Assembly: GCF_902712915.1 (NCBI RefSeq)
Contig: NZ_CACTIA010000005.1
Location: 1,178,001-1,242,000 of the forward strand
Direction: 5' to 3'
Source of the DNA: Acidiphilium sp. C61
GTDB taxonomy: Bacteria > Pseudomonadota > Alphaproteobacteria > Acetobacterales > Acetobacteraceae
Length of the DNA: 64,000 nucleotides
The translations under genes and the position numbers were made by a program. Below the pieces are notes generated by a model. That model saw only the letters and a list, made by a program, of their open reading frames with translations. It did not search any database and had not been told where the DNA came from. Each line of letters starts with the position of its first letter. Positions within the stretch are counted from its first letter, which is position 1. This document shows positions 1-8,331 of this stretch, piece by piece.

Positions 1-85
1 GCCGTGTGGCCAGCGACGTGACTTTCGGCTCGTCCCCGGTCAGCGCGCGTCGCCAGCGCGGATCCATAATCGAGGGGATGGACAT
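1..85 (-). CDS. 5' end of an unidentified gene, cut by the window edge
   Basis: Only the first 28 codons are inside the window, reading MSIPSIMDPRWRRALTGDEP and on to an ATR end. A strong ribosome binding site (AGGAGG) lies 7 bases upstream of the ATG at 85, which is the main reason to believe the start. A second in-frame ATG (residue 7, MDPRWRR) could also be used. No domain is recognisable in so short a piece. It lies downstream of, and in the same direction as, the TonB and TonB-receptor genes, so it may be part of the same uptake function, but a separate promoter region of about 190 bases lies in front of it. Confidence 0.5.
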   Translation of the reverse strand, partial: MSIPSIMDPRWRRALTGDEPKVTSLATR

Positions 86-152
86 GGAACAGCCTCCTGT
101 TGCGGTGCTGTTCCGACTCTAGATCCCAACGATTAACTATGACTGAGCGTTA

Positions 153-163
153 TTCGTAACGAA
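153..163. promoter_or_regulatory. 11-bp palindrome upstream of the partial minus-strand gene
   Basis: TTCGTAACGAA is a perfect palindrome with a 3-base centre, in an AT-richer stretch about 70 bases upstream of the start of the minus-strand gene at the left edge. It could be an operator, but no binding protein is identified, so this is a weak call. Confidence 0.2.
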
Positions 164-279
164 ATATTGTTCGATCACAATTCACCGGCATACGTTGATC
201 ATGTGCCTTCTGGAACATCCGAAGGGCGCTAAAGATATCCTGAATATTTCAAAACAAGAGGGCGATATCTCAGCTTGCA

Positions 280-385
280 TAGAACACTTTCCGATCCTTT
301 CGGATCGGATGCAGCGCTCTATCTTGTTGATAAAGAGAGCATCTTTATCCGATCAGATGTTTCCATCCGATCGGATGATGCTCTA
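280..385 (+). repeat. Bipartite hairpin repeat, copy A (left and right modules)
   Basis: The left module (about 281-322) has outer arms AGAAC/GCTCT and inner arms CCGATCC/GGATCGG. The right module (about 334-385) is a longer palindrome with arms AGAGCATC/GATGCTCT outside and TCCGATCAGATG/CATCCGATCGGA inside. A linker TCTTGTTGATAA joins them. The final CTCTA gives the TAG stop of the minus-strand tonB gene at 383-385. The same architecture is found at 8329, 23586, 23727 and 37095, and half copies at 20041 and 55300. Confidence 0.85.
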
Positions 386-1135
386 ACGACTGCGCAGCCG
401 GATGAAGATCGTCACCGTGATCGGGTGGTGAGGCATATCCGACGAAAAGGGCGGCAGGTGAGTCGAATGCACGGCTGCAAGGGCAGCGCGATCGATCGGC
501 GGAGCGCCTGAGGAGCGTATCACGCTGGCCGAGAGCAGATGCCCATCGGGGGCGATGCGCAAGGCGAGCTCGGTGACCCCGGAAAGCTGCATCATCTCCA
601 CGATCCGCGGCACTTTGAGATCGGCCTGGACGGCAGCATGGACCGCACCGGCATAGGATTCGAGCGCAGTTTCCTGAACGGCAGCAGGCACCGGCTGCGG
701 CTTGGGAGGCGGCGGGGCGACGGGTTTGGGCACCGTACGCGGCAGCGGCTTCGGTTTCTGATGAACCACGTGATGCGGAACCGGGCGGGGTCGCGGCTTC
801 GGCAACGGCCGAGGCGGGGGAACCGGCACGGGCGGCTTCGGCAAAGGCGGCGGCGGTGGCGTCTGCGGCTTGGGAGGCGGCGGCAGCGGCTTCGGTGGCG
901 GCGGAACCGGCTTGGGCGGTGGCGGCAGCGGCTTCGGCTTTGGCGGCGGTGCCAGCATCTTGATCCGTGTGACCTGCGGATGCGGTGCGACCGCGACATG
1001 GCTCGGCGGCATATAGGCAACGAACAGAACCAGCCCGAGTTCAAGGGCCAGCGCCACGATGAGCGCGAGAGGAAAAGAGAAGCGATCTTCAGGCAAGGGG
1101 TTCATGCCATCACCGACGCCGCGAAAAGTGTTCAT
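383..1135 (-). CDS. tonB: TonB energy-transducing protein
   Basis: 250 residues with the classic TonB layout: a single N-terminal membrane segment (about residues 21-42), a long proline/lysine-rich periplasmic spacer (about 62-150, with many PPPPKP units), and a C-terminal TonB domain (about 175-250) containing the family's VTELALRIAPDG...VIRSSGAPPIDRAAL pattern. TonB links the inner-membrane ExbB/ExbD motor to outer-membrane receptors; no exbB/exbD genes are visible here. It lies downstream of, and in line with, a TonB-dependent receptor 203 bases away. The start is uncertain: Met1 at 1135 or Met11 at 1105, neither with a clear ribosome binding site. The stop codon is formed by the end of a hairpin repeat. 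Confidence 0.88.
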   Translation of the reverse strand: MNTFRGVGDGMNPLPEDRFSFPLALIVALALELGLVLFVAYMPPSHVAVAPHPQVTRIKMLAPPPKPKPLPPPPKPVPPPPKPLPPPPKPQTPPPPPLPKPPVPVPPPRPLPKPRPRPVPHHVVHQKPKPLPRTVPKPVAPPPPKPQPVPAAVQETALESYAGAVHAAVQADLKVPRIVEMMQLSGVTELALRIAPDGHLLSASVIRSSGAPPIDRAALAAVHSTHLPPFSSDMPHHPITVTIFIRLRSR

Positions 1136-1163
1136 GAAAACTCATGGTCTGATTGGAAGACAC

Positions 1164-1189
1164 CCGGCCGGATCATCACATCCGGCCGG
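1164..1189. terminator. Perfect 10-bp stem hairpin between receptor and tonB
   Basis: CCGGCCGGAT and ATCCGGCCGG are exact inverted repeats separated by 6 bases. The hairpin lies in the 203-base gap between the TonB-dependent receptor and tonB. No U-run follows on either strand, so it may be a pause, processing or attenuation structure rather than a simple terminator. Confidence 0.45.
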
Positions 1190-1338
1190 ATCGTCTCCGC
1201 GTGGGCAGAAGGGCGAGATCTGCGATCCTGCCCTTGAGGGCCCGGACGTGTTCCAGAACATCGCCCTGGCCGATGCCCCGCCGCGGCATAGCCGACAGCG
1301 GGGAGGCGGACCGGGATGCGGCAGTGGGATCGCAGGTT

Positions 1339-3777
1339 TCAGAAGTGGAAACCGACGCTGCCATAGATGGTGAACGGCGCACCCGGATAAGCAAGACGAT
1401 ATCCGCTGGTCGGCGTTCCAAAATAACCGCCGCTCGAAATGTATTCGAAGGCGTTATACTTGTCGCCGGTGATGTTGAGAGCCGTCAGCGAAACGTCCAT
1501 GGTCTTGTGCCCGGCGTAAGGCAGGTTGACCGGGACATTCAGCTTGGCAGACATGTTGAGCGTGCCGTAGCCAGCCATTTTCTGGTTGCTCGGCCCGGGG
1601 TTACCGCCAGGGCTCGACGCGCCGGTATTGTCGAACAGATACTGCGAGCCGGTGTACTGGTACCAGATCTTCGGCGTCAGAACCATCGAGCCAATCGGGA
1701 AATTGTAATACGCGCCGATATTGAGGTTCATGTCAGGCACGTAGGGAACGTGATAGCCGTTGAAATATTGCGGCGTATTCCCGGGCCCGGGATTGGCGTT
1801 GTAGCTCTGGTATTTCGCCTGGACAAAAGAGGCGTTGCCAAAGACGAACAGGTTGTAGATCGGGTTGTCGTTCGCGAACAGATTGACGCCCTGATAGACC
1901 GACGAACCCGTTGCGAAATACCCGTTGCCATTGATCTGAACGCTGAGCGACTGCTTCGCATAGCGGAGATGGAAATAATCCACTCCGGCGAGGAAGTGAT
2001 GCAGGAACGGACGGTTGTTCACATGGAATTTCAGGCCAGCATCGAAATACTGCCCGTATTCCAGGGCGTAGGTCGTGACCGGGTTGATCTTCTGGAACAG
2101 GCCGCCACCGCCGCCCACCTGCGGTGCACGGTACACGTCCGCGACGGTGCCATAGACCGCCATCCACGGCAGGACCTGGAAATTCGCCGACAGCGACGGC
2201 TCGACACCGTTGCGGCTGACATGCGCACCGCAGACCGAGCCCTGCTCGGTAACAGTGCCGGCGGTCGAAGTGCCGTTCAGGACGCACTTGGTGCTCAGTA
2301 CTGCGCCGGGAGCGAGCCCGAAATCCTGCTGCGCCGAGTCGCCATAAGAGGTCTGGAAGCTGACGAAGCGAATACCCGGCGTGATGTGCAGGCGCTGGAT
2401 GGGATGGATGTCATCCTGCAGGAAGAAGGCCACATCGGTCTGGCTGAAATATCCCGAGCGGACCTTGCCGCCGATATTCGCAATACCCTTGTTGCCGCCG
2501 TTCGCGGTGTTATAGAAATTGTTTCTTGAGTTATAATCGTCATGGATGACGTAGGCACCGACATCGACGGTGTTGAACGGCAGCTTCTCCGTAAGCCAGA
2601 GCTTGTCGCCGATCACGTCGGTATGCGGGTTGTTGTATTCCATCTGCTGCGGCCCGGCGCTGTAAATGTCGTTGAGCCGGGAATGGACGCGGGAGAAATT
2701 CTCGAAGTAGGTCAGGTTGTGCAGGGTCGTGTTGCGGTCGAGATTGATGTTTTCGCGGCCGAACACCATCCACAACGCGTCGGTGTCGAATTTCTCGTAG
2801 TTGGTGAAGCTCGGGGTGCTGTAGAAGCCCGAGCTCTGCTGGCTGTAGAGCGTGCCGGAAGTCCCGTTGGTGTAGACACCGGGCTGCACGGCGGTCGGGA
2901 TGACCGGAGTACGGTAGCCGGCGCTGCGGGCAAAGTAACCCCCGAACGCGACATCGCCGGCAGAGAAGGTCTTCACCGTCTTGAGGTAGATCGAATAGTT
3001 CTCGCTCGGGCTCTTGAACCCGTCAGGCGCGGTACGGAAGCTGTTGCCGTCGCCGGCACCGCCAGCAAGGATGGTCGACCAGCCGTGATAGGTGCCGGTG
3101 CGCAGGTCGAACTCGATGTTCTTCTGCCCATAGCTGCCATAGGTCATGTTGATGTCGCCGCCCGGCTTCGCCGTCGGCTGCAGCGGGGTGAACTCGATTG
3201 CGCCGCCGAAATTGTTATACCAGCGGTTGGCAGCCTCACCAGGACCATAGGTGGTGCTGACGCTCTGGATCATCCCGCTCTGCGGGATCATGTTCGACTG
3301 CCAGAGATTGGTGGACGGATCGACGACGGGAACGCCATCGAGCGTCACACCGAGCAGGCCGTCGGCGCTCAGCATGCTGCCATAGCCACCCCACCCCTGG
3401 GAAACGCCGTTCAGGGTGACGGTATATTTGGTGGACCCGGTGTTGCCGTAGCCGCTGACCTGCACGCCCGGCGCGTAGGACAGCATCTGCGCGGCACCCG
3501 CGACGGGGCCGGCGGCATCGAGAATCTTGCGGTTCAGCACGCGGGTCGTGGTGCCCGACTTGAAGACCTTCTTCTGGCTCGGCGCCACGGTGGCTCCCGC
3601 GACATAGCCGGTGCCGGCAGCACTCACCTCGCCGGCGCTGACCGTCTGCGCTTGTACCGCCACCGGAATGAGGCAGCTGGAAGAGAGAAGAAGCGCCACG
3701 AGGCGACGCTGCGCGACACGGCCGCCTGACCGGGTCGGCTCACGGTCGAGCGACCGGGCCTGCTGATAAAACCGCAC
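1339..3777 (-). CDS. TonB-dependent outer-membrane receptor
   Basis: 812 residues. A signal peptide (cleavage likely near residue 43, VQA|Q) is followed by a plug domain (about 75-200, with QMLSYAPGVQVSG and a TLDGVPV segment) and a long beta-barrel ending in the aromatic GFHF typical of outer-membrane proteins. Such receptors import scarce ligands, most often ferric siderophores, powered by TonB. The ligand cannot be read from the sequence. The start is a GTG at 3777 with AAGGGA 6 bases upstream. The tonB gene follows on the same strand, suggesting a shared transcript. The divergent gene is a MacA-like adaptor about 300 bases away. Confidence 0.9.
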   Translation of the reverse strand: MRFYQQARSLDREPTRSGGRVAQRRLVALLLSSSCLIPVAVQAQTVSAGEVSAAGTGYVAGATVAPSQKKVFKSGTTTRVLNRKILDAAGPVAGAAQMLSYAPGVQVSGYGNTGSTKYTVTLNGVSQGWGGYGSMLSADGLLGVTLDGVPVVDPSTNLWQSNMIPQSGMIQSVSTTYGPGEAANRWYNNFGGAIEFTPLQPTAKPGGDINMTYGSYGQKNIEFDLRTGTYHGWSTILAGGAGDGNSFRTAPDGFKSPSENYSIYLKTVKTFSAGDVAFGGYFARSAGYRTPVIPTAVQPGVYTNGTSGTLYSQQSSGFYSTPSFTNYEKFDTDALWMVFGRENINLDRNTTLHNLTYFENFSRVHSRLNDIYSAGPQQMEYNNPHTDVIGDKLWLTEKLPFNTVDVGAYVIHDDYNSRNNFYNTANGGNKGIANIGGKVRSGYFSQTDVAFFLQDDIHPIQRLHITPGIRFVSFQTSYGDSAQQDFGLAPGAVLSTKCVLNGTSTAGTVTEQGSVCGAHVSRNGVEPSLSANFQVLPWMAVYGTVADVYRAPQVGGGGGLFQKINPVTTYALEYGQYFDAGLKFHVNNRPFLHHFLAGVDYFHLRYAKQSLSVQINGNGYFATGSSVYQGVNLFANDNPIYNLFVFGNASFVQAKYQSYNANPGPGNTPQYFNGYHVPYVPDMNLNIGAYYNFPIGSMVLTPKIWYQYTGSQYLFDNTGASSPGGNPGPSNQKMAGYGTLNMSAKLNVPVNLPYAGHKTMDVSLTALNITGDKYNAFEYISSGGYFGTPTSGYRLAYPGAPFTIYGSVGFHF

Positions 3778-4081
3778 AATGAGTCCCTTTCCGATAGTGG
3801 GTTTTTTCAGACCATCTCGCCCGCAAGCCTGGGAGCGTGCGGGGGGTCTGATTGGTTCGGCGTGTAAGCAGACCGGACGAAAGGTTACAACGCGCCTGAG
3901 CAGCCACGCCCTTTGGTTTCACGGAAACTTCGTTGAAACGACCCCGAAATGTAACATTCGCGGTCCGCCCATTTTTAAACGGTTGATATGCGTCATGGCG
4001 GTGGGCGGCCCGCGATACGCAAGCTGCGAAGCGGTTTGCCGGCGGGCCGCTCCTTCGAATACGCCGTGCAGGAGACGACGC
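3778..4081. promoter_or_regulatory. Divergent intergenic region between receptor and macA
   Basis: About 300 bases without a supported gene. It must hold the promoters for the minus-strand TonB receptor and the plus-strand export operon. I see no convincing -35/-10 pair or Fur-box-like inverted repeat by eye. The reading frame of the downstream adaptor stays open through this stretch, but it lacks a plausible start with a ribosome binding site before 4082. Confidence 0.4.
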
Positions 4082-5278
4082 ATGAGCGGGACGCCGCGCG
4101 CGGAGACGAAGGGACGTTCGGGACGACGCGCGAAACGCACGACAATTCTGCTGGCGGTCGCGGCTCTCGCGGCAGCTGCGTTGTTCGGCTGGCAGGCACT
4201 ACAACGGAGGCGGCAAGTGCCTGCCTACATCACCGCCGCCATCACCCGTGGCAACATCGTCGAGGCCGTGACCGCGACGGGAACGGTGAACCCGGTACTC
4301 AGCGTGATCGTCGGCTCCGCGGTTTCGGGGATCATCCAGTCGATCGACTGCGACTACAATACGATCGTGCGGCTCGGGCAGGTCTGCGCGCGGATCGATC
4401 CCCGCCCCTATCAGGCCGTGGTCGACCAGGATATCGCGGCGGTGGCGGTGGCGCGGGCGCAACTCTCCAAGGATGCCGCCGGGCTCGACTACGCGCGGCG
4501 CAACGCAAGCCGGCTCGCCGCACTGGCGCCGCGTCAATACGCCTCGCGCAATGCTGCCGACAGCGCGGAGGCCGCGATGCGCCAGGGCGTGGCGCAGACC
4601 GCGCTGGACCGGGCGGTGATCGCGCAGGATGAGGCCAGGCTTGCCGCCGCCCGCGCCAATCTCGGCTATACCGACATCGTCTCGCCGGTGAACGGCATCG
4701 TCGTTTCCCGCAACGTGACGATCGGGCAGACGGTGGCAGCCTCGTTCCAGACCCCCACACTCTTCCTGATCGCCACCGACCTGACGCGGATGCAGGTGGA
4801 TACCAATGTCAGCGAGGGCGACATTGCCGGCATCCGGGCCGGCGAGACGGTGCAATTCACCGTGCTGGCCTTTCCGGGAAAGATGTTCGAAGGGCGGGTG
4901 ACGCAGGTTCGCCAGTCGCCGCAGACGGTGCAGAACGTCGTGACCTACGATGTCGTGGTGGCGATCGATAACCGCGACCTCGCACTGAAGCCGGGCATGA
5001 CCGCCTCGGTCAGGATCATCACCGCATCGCGTGAAAATGTGCTGCTCGTGCCGGGCCAGGCACTGCGCTTCCTCCCCGCGGGCGCGGCCGGCGGACCGGA
5101 GGCGGGTGCGCGGGTCTGGATGCTGCGGGCTGGCCGGCCGGTTGCCGTGCCGGTGGAGACCGGGCTTGCCGGCGACAGCCAGACCGAGATTGCCGGCGGC
5201 GGGCTGCGGGCGGGCGATGCGGTGATCATCGGCGAGCGGCAGAAGCGCCCTGGCTCGCCCTGGGTGCCGCGGTTCTGA
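4082..5278 (+). CDS. MacA-like periplasmic adaptor of an ABC export system
   Basis: 398 residues from the ATG at 4082, which has GGAG 8 bases upstream. One N-terminal membrane anchor (about residues 20-38) is followed by the membrane-fusion-protein layout: lipoyl halves (GNIVEAVTATGTVNP near the start and LGYTDIVSPVNGIVVSR in the middle) around an alpha-hairpin, then a beta-barrel and membrane-proximal domain. It would bridge the inner-membrane MacB-like protein, encoded 10 bases downstream, to an outer-membrane channel. No outer-membrane factor is in this operon; the TolC-like gene at 12.5-13.9 kb belongs to another pump. Substrate unknown (macrolides, peptides and lipids are known for the family). 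Confidence 0.88.
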   Translation: MSGTPRAETKGRSGRRAKRTTILLAVAALAAAALFGWQALQRRRQVPAYITAAITRGNIVEAVTATGTVNPVLSVIVGSAVSGIIQSIDCDYNTIVRLGQVCARIDPRPYQAVVDQDIAAVAVARAQLSKDAAGLDYARRNASRLAALAPRQYASRNAADSAEAAMRQGVAQTALDRAVIAQDEARLAAARANLGYTDIVSPVNGIVVSRNVTIGQTVAASFQTPTLFLIATDLTRMQVDTNVSEGDIAGIRAGETVQFTVLAFPGKMFEGRVTQVRQSPQTVQNVVTYDVVVAIDNRDLALKPGMTASVRIITASRENVLLVPGQALRFLPAGAAGGPEAGARVWMLRAGRPVAVPVETGLAGDSQTEIAGGGLRAGDAVIIGERQKRPGSPWVPRF

Positions 5279-5288
5279 GGGCGGTGGG

Positions 5289-7382
5289 ATGACGGCGGCA
5301 CCGGTGATCCAGCTGCGCGGAATCGGCCGACTCTATGGCAGCGGCGGGTTCGCGGTACACGCGCTGCGCGATGTCGATCTTGTGATCGAACGCGGCGAAT
5401 TCGTCGCCATCATGGGGTCGTCCGGATCGGGGAAATCGACGCTGATGGCCATTCTCGGCTGTCTCGACCGTCCAAGTTGCGGCGAATACCGCTTCGAGGG
5501 CGTCGATGTCGCCGGGCTGGCCGAGCCGGCCCTTGCGGGGATCCGCAGCGCGCGGATCGGCTTCGTGTTCCAGAGCTTCAACCTCCTCGCCCGCACCAGC
5601 GCGCTCGACAATGTGGCGCTGCCGCTCGTCTACGCCGCGGCGGGGCCGGTGGATGGTGCTGCACGGCGGGCGCGGGCGCGGACGGCGCTCGGCCGCCTCG
5701 GCCTCGCCGGGCGGGAGGCCAACACGCCGGCCCAGCTTTCGGGCGGGCAACAACAGCGCGTGGCGATCGCGCGGGCGCTGATCAACGCGCCGCAGCTGCT
5801 GCTGGCCGACGAGCCGACCGGCAATCTCGATACCAGGACATCGCATGAAATCATGGCGACGCTGGCGGCGCTGAACCGCGAGCAGGGAGTCACGATCCTG
5901 GTGGTGACCCATGAGCAGGACATCGCGCGCTATGCGCGACGTGTGCTGACCATGCGCGACGGTCGGATCGTGGCGGACGAGCGGCAGGACGCACCGGCCG
6001 GACCGTCACCCTTGCCGGCGGCAGCAGAACCCGCGCCGGCCGCAGCCCCGGCCCGTGCGGGCAGTGGCGCCGCGCTCGGCTTCGTCCGCATGATTGTCGC
6101 GGCGGCACTCCAGGCGCTGGCGCGCAACCGGCTTCGGGCGGCTCTGACAATGCTGGGCGTGTGCATCGGTGTCGCCGCGCTGATCGCCATGGTCGCGGTT
6201 GGCCAGGGCGCGAATCAGGCGATCCGCAAGCAGATCGAGGGGCTCGGCACCAACCTGCTGGTCGTGCTGCCGGGTGCGACGACGGCGGGCGGCGCCCATG
6301 CCGGGTTCGGCAGCGCCTCGACGATCACGGTGGACGACGCGCGGGCGATCCTGCGCGAGGATCCGGCGGTGGGCCGGGTCGGCTACCTGATCCGCGCCGC
6401 CGCCCAGGTGCGCCATGCCAGCCGGAACTGGACCACGGCGATCCTTGGCGTCAGTCCCGACTATCCCGCGATGACCAACTGGCGGATTGCCGAAGGGCGG
6501 CCGCTCACCTCGCATGACGAGGCCGCCGGCGCACTCGTCGGGCTGATCGGGCAGACGGTGCGGCAGATGCTGTTCGCCCGCGGAGAGACGGCGCTCGGCG
6601 CCACCATGCTGGTGAAAGGCGCACCGATCCGCATCGTCGGCGTGCTCGCCGCCAAGGGGCAGACGCCTTTTGGCACCGATCAGGACGATGTCGTGATGCT
6701 GCCCTTCAGCACCGCCGAGCAGCGTGTGCTCGGCGCCGCAGCACCAAGCCGGGAGGAAACGCCGCTGAACTGGCCCTATCCGCCCTGGCCGAACCCTTAC
6801 GCACTGCAACCCCGGCTCGCCGGCTATGTGAACCAGCTCTTCGCACAGGCGACGACACCGGAGGCCGTGCCGGAGGCGATGGAACAGATCGGCCACACGC
6901 TCAGCCTTCGCCACCGGATCCAGCCGGACGGGCTTAAGGATTTCTCGGTGCGCAATCTGAGCCAGATCGCCGCAGCGGCGCAGGGATCGAGCCGGGTCAT
7001 GGCGCTGCTTCTCGCCATCGTCGCCTCGATCTCGCTGCTGGTCGGCGGCATCGGGATCATGAATATCCTGCTCGTCTCGGTCACCGAGCGGACCCGCGAA
7101 ATCGGGCTCAGAATGGCGATCGGGGCGCGGCGGCTGCATGTTCTGCTGCAGTTTCTCGCCGAATCGGTGATCCTGAGCGTGACCGGCGGGCTGGCCGGCA
7201 TCGTGCTCGGCGCCACGCTTTCGGGCGCCATCACGCTGTTCGCCGGCTGGCCCGCGCCACTCTCCCCGCTGGCGGTGGCGGGAGGTTTCCTGTTCGCCGC
7301 CGGCGTTGGCGTGGGGTTCGGCTTCTACCCCGCCCGCAAGGCATCGCGGCTCGATCCGATCGAGGCGCTGCGCTACGAGTAA
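5289..7382 (+). CDS. MacB-like ABC transporter, ATPase fused to permease
   Basis: 697 residues. The N-terminal ATPase has Walker A (GSSGSGKST, about 42-50), the signature LSGGQQQRVAIARAL (about 150-165) and Walker B LLLADEPTGNLD. The C-terminal permease has a first membrane helix near 286-306, a large periplasmic MacB-type domain (about 310-560), and three more helices from about 570 to the end, including the conserved SISLLVGGIGIMNILLVSVTERTREIG segment of the FtsX/MacB family. It follows the MacA-like gene by 10 bases and the two should form one tripartite exporter. The loop between ATPase and permease is Pro/Ala rich. The family normally acts as a dimer, transmitting ATP-driven movement to the periplasm. 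Confidence 0.93.
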   Translation: MTAAPVIQLRGIGRLYGSGGFAVHALRDVDLVIERGEFVAIMGSSGSGKSTLMAILGCLDRPSCGEYRFEGVDVAGLAEPALAGIRSARIGFVFQSFNLLARTSALDNVALPLVYAAAGPVDGAARRARARTALGRLGLAGREANTPAQLSGGQQQRVAIARALINAPQLLLADEPTGNLDTRTSHEIMATLAALNREQGVTILVVTHEQDIARYARRVLTMRDGRIVADERQDAPAGPSPLPAAAEPAPAAAPARAGSGAALGFVRMIVAAALQALARNRLRAALTMLGVCIGVAALIAMVAVGQGANQAIRKQIEGLGTNLLVVLPGATTAGGAHAGFGSASTITVDDARAILREDPAVGRVGYLIRAAAQVRHASRNWTTAILGVSPDYPAMTNWRIAEGRPLTSHDEAAGALVGLIGQTVRQMLFARGETALGATMLVKGAPIRIVGVLAAKGQTPFGTDQDDVVMLPFSTAEQRVLGAAAPSREETPLNWPYPPWPNPYALQPRLAGYVNQLFAQATTPEAVPEAMEQIGHTLSLRHRIQPDGLKDFSVRNLSQIAAAAQGSSRVMALLLAIVASISLLVGGIGIMNILLVSVTERTREIGLRMAIGARRLHVLLQFLAESVILSVTGGLAGIVLGATLSGAITLFAGWPAPLSPLAVAGGFLFAAGVGVGFGFYPARKASRLDPIEALRYE

Positions 7383-7446
7383 GCGGCGGCAGACGGATTG
7401 ACAGCGCCCGGCCTCGCATCGCAAACACGGCGCGCGCGGCCCGCCC

Positions 7447-7500
7447 GCGCCGGTGATGGGGTTCGCCGCAAACCGCCCGCGGGGCTGATGACTCCTGTTT
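7447..7500 (+). ncRNA. Fluoride riboswitch (crcB motif)
   Basis: The sequence GGTGATGGGGTTCGCC, followed by AAACCGCC, then GGCTGATGACTCCTG, reproduces the conserved core of the crcB RNA in the right order and spacing. The pieces are the GATGG strand, the UUCGCC closing arm, the AAACCGCC pseudoknot strand and the CUGAUGaCUCCU 3' element. It lies about 130 bases upstream of crcB and 65 bases after macB. In the known class, fluoride binding stabilises the pseudoknot and turns on expression of fluoride export or tolerance genes. The genes downstream (crcB, DUF190) fit exactly. Confidence 0.9.
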
Positions 7501-7533
7501 CGTTCCGTCAGTCGCGGAGGAGCAGGCGCGCCC

Positions 7534-7632
7534 ATGACCCAACCTTGCCGAACGGATTTCGCGGCCCACGCCGCCGCCGTTCCCCCTCCCCGCAATTCAA
7601 GTGTTTCGCCACGACAGGAAGGCAGTTCATGA
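7534..7632 (+). CDS. Possible 32-residue leader ORF coupled to crcB
   Basis: Between the fluoride riboswitch and crcB an ATG at 7534 (GGAGGAG about 12 bases upstream) opens a 32-codon frame starting MTQPCRTDFAAHAAAV. Its TGA stop overlaps the crcB start as ATGA. This is the arrangement expected for a translationally coupled leader peptide. It has no recognisable family, and in GC-rich DNA such a frame could be chance, so I hold it loosely. Confidence 0.25.
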   Translation: MTQPCRTDFAAHAAAVPPPRNSSVSPRQEGSS

Positions 7633-8006
7633 TCAAGACGCTTGCGTCCATCGCCGTGTTCGGCTCGCTCGGCTGCTGGGCGCGCTACGGCCAGACGATC
7701 TTCATGCAGGGCCTGTTCGGCCGCGGCTTCCCCGTCGCCGTTCTCAGCATCAACGTGCTCGGTTCGTTTGCGATCGGGTTCCTTTTCGTGCTGACGGCCG
7801 AGCGCGTCGCCATCGATCCGGCGTTGCGCACCGGCATCCTCACCGGGTTTCTCGGCGGATACACCACCTTCTCGACCTTCGAGCTCGAATCCCTCATGCT
7901 GGTCGAGAACGGCGAGATCGCGAAAGCGGGGCTCTATGTGCTGCTGTCGGTCGTGCTCGGGTTCATCGGCGCCTTTCTCGGCGTCTATCTGGCAAGGAAT
8001 GTCTGA
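7629..8006 (+). CDS. crcB: Fluoride channel CrcB/Fluc
   Basis: 125 residues with four membrane segments and the CrcB signature: GCWARYG near the N-terminus, the INVLGSFAIGFL segment with its conserved Asn, and GFLGGYTTFSTFELE with the Na+-site GGxTTFSTF motif. CrcB proteins work as antiparallel dimers that let toxic fluoride leave the cytoplasm. The start ATG has AGGAAGG upstream. A fluoride riboswitch lies in the leader and a DUF190 gene follows by one base, so regulation by fluoride is strongly implied. Fluoride tolerance is relevant to acidic habitats, where HF enters cells. Confidence 0.95.
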   Translation: MIKTLASIAVFGSLGCWARYGQTIFMQGLFGRGFPVAVLSINVLGSFAIGFLFVLTAERVAIDPALRTGILTGFLGGYTTFSTFELESLMLVENGEIAKAGLYVLLSVVLGFIGAFLGVYLARNV

Positions 8007-8007
8007 G

Positions 8008-8331
8008 ATGGAAGAACAGGCCACACTGGTGCGCATCGCCCTCGACGAATCCGATCACGGACGGCGGCGCCATCTGATGCAGACGATCCTGGAGCGGCTG
8101 CGCGATGATTTTGCGCTCGACGGGGTTTCCGTGTTCCGCGGCATTGCCGGAATGAACGGGCAGCGGATCATCCATGCCGCCGACCTGATGCATTTTGATG
8201 TCGACCTACCGCTGATGATCGAATTCTGCTGCCCGCCGGACGTTGCCCGCGCGGCCGCGGCGTCACTCACCGATCTGGTGCCGGACGGGCATGTGATTTC
8301 CTGGCCGGTTACCCGTCATCGGCCGGGGTAG
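8008..8331 (+). CDS. DUF190 family protein
   Basis: 107 residues, soluble, with the DUF190 features HGRRRHLMQTILERLRD, GVSVFRGIAGM and DLPLMIEF; the fold is PII-like. DUF190 genes are repeatedly found beside crcB. Here the gene follows crcB almost directly, downstream of the fluoride riboswitch, so a supporting or regulatory role in fluoride handling is likely but unproven. I chose ATG 8008 because AAGGA lies 9 bases upstream; an in-frame ATG at 7999 overlaps the crcB end but sits too close to that site. The TAG stop is formed by the first bases of a hairpin repeat. Confidence 0.85.
   Translation: MEEQATLVRIALDESDHGRRRHLMQTILERLRDDFALDGVSVFRGIAGMNGQRIIHAADLMHFDVDLPLMIEFCCPPDVARAAAASLTDLVPDGHVISWPVTRHRPG

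Noticed and set aside
195..386. 63-codon frame on the plus strand near the left edge
   Set aside because: Its second half is just the translated hairpin repeat and it has no binding site or conserved features.
3779..4081. Upstream extension of the MacA-like adaptor by about 100 codons
   Set aside because: The added sequence is not like any adaptor N-terminus, and a good ribosome binding site supports the ATG at 4082.
6006..8036. 676-codon open frame on the minus strand opposite macB and crcB
   Set aside because: It is antisense to well-supported genes, is rich in Arg, His, Gln and Asp in the way GC-rich antisense frames are, and has no recognisable domain or ribosome binding site.
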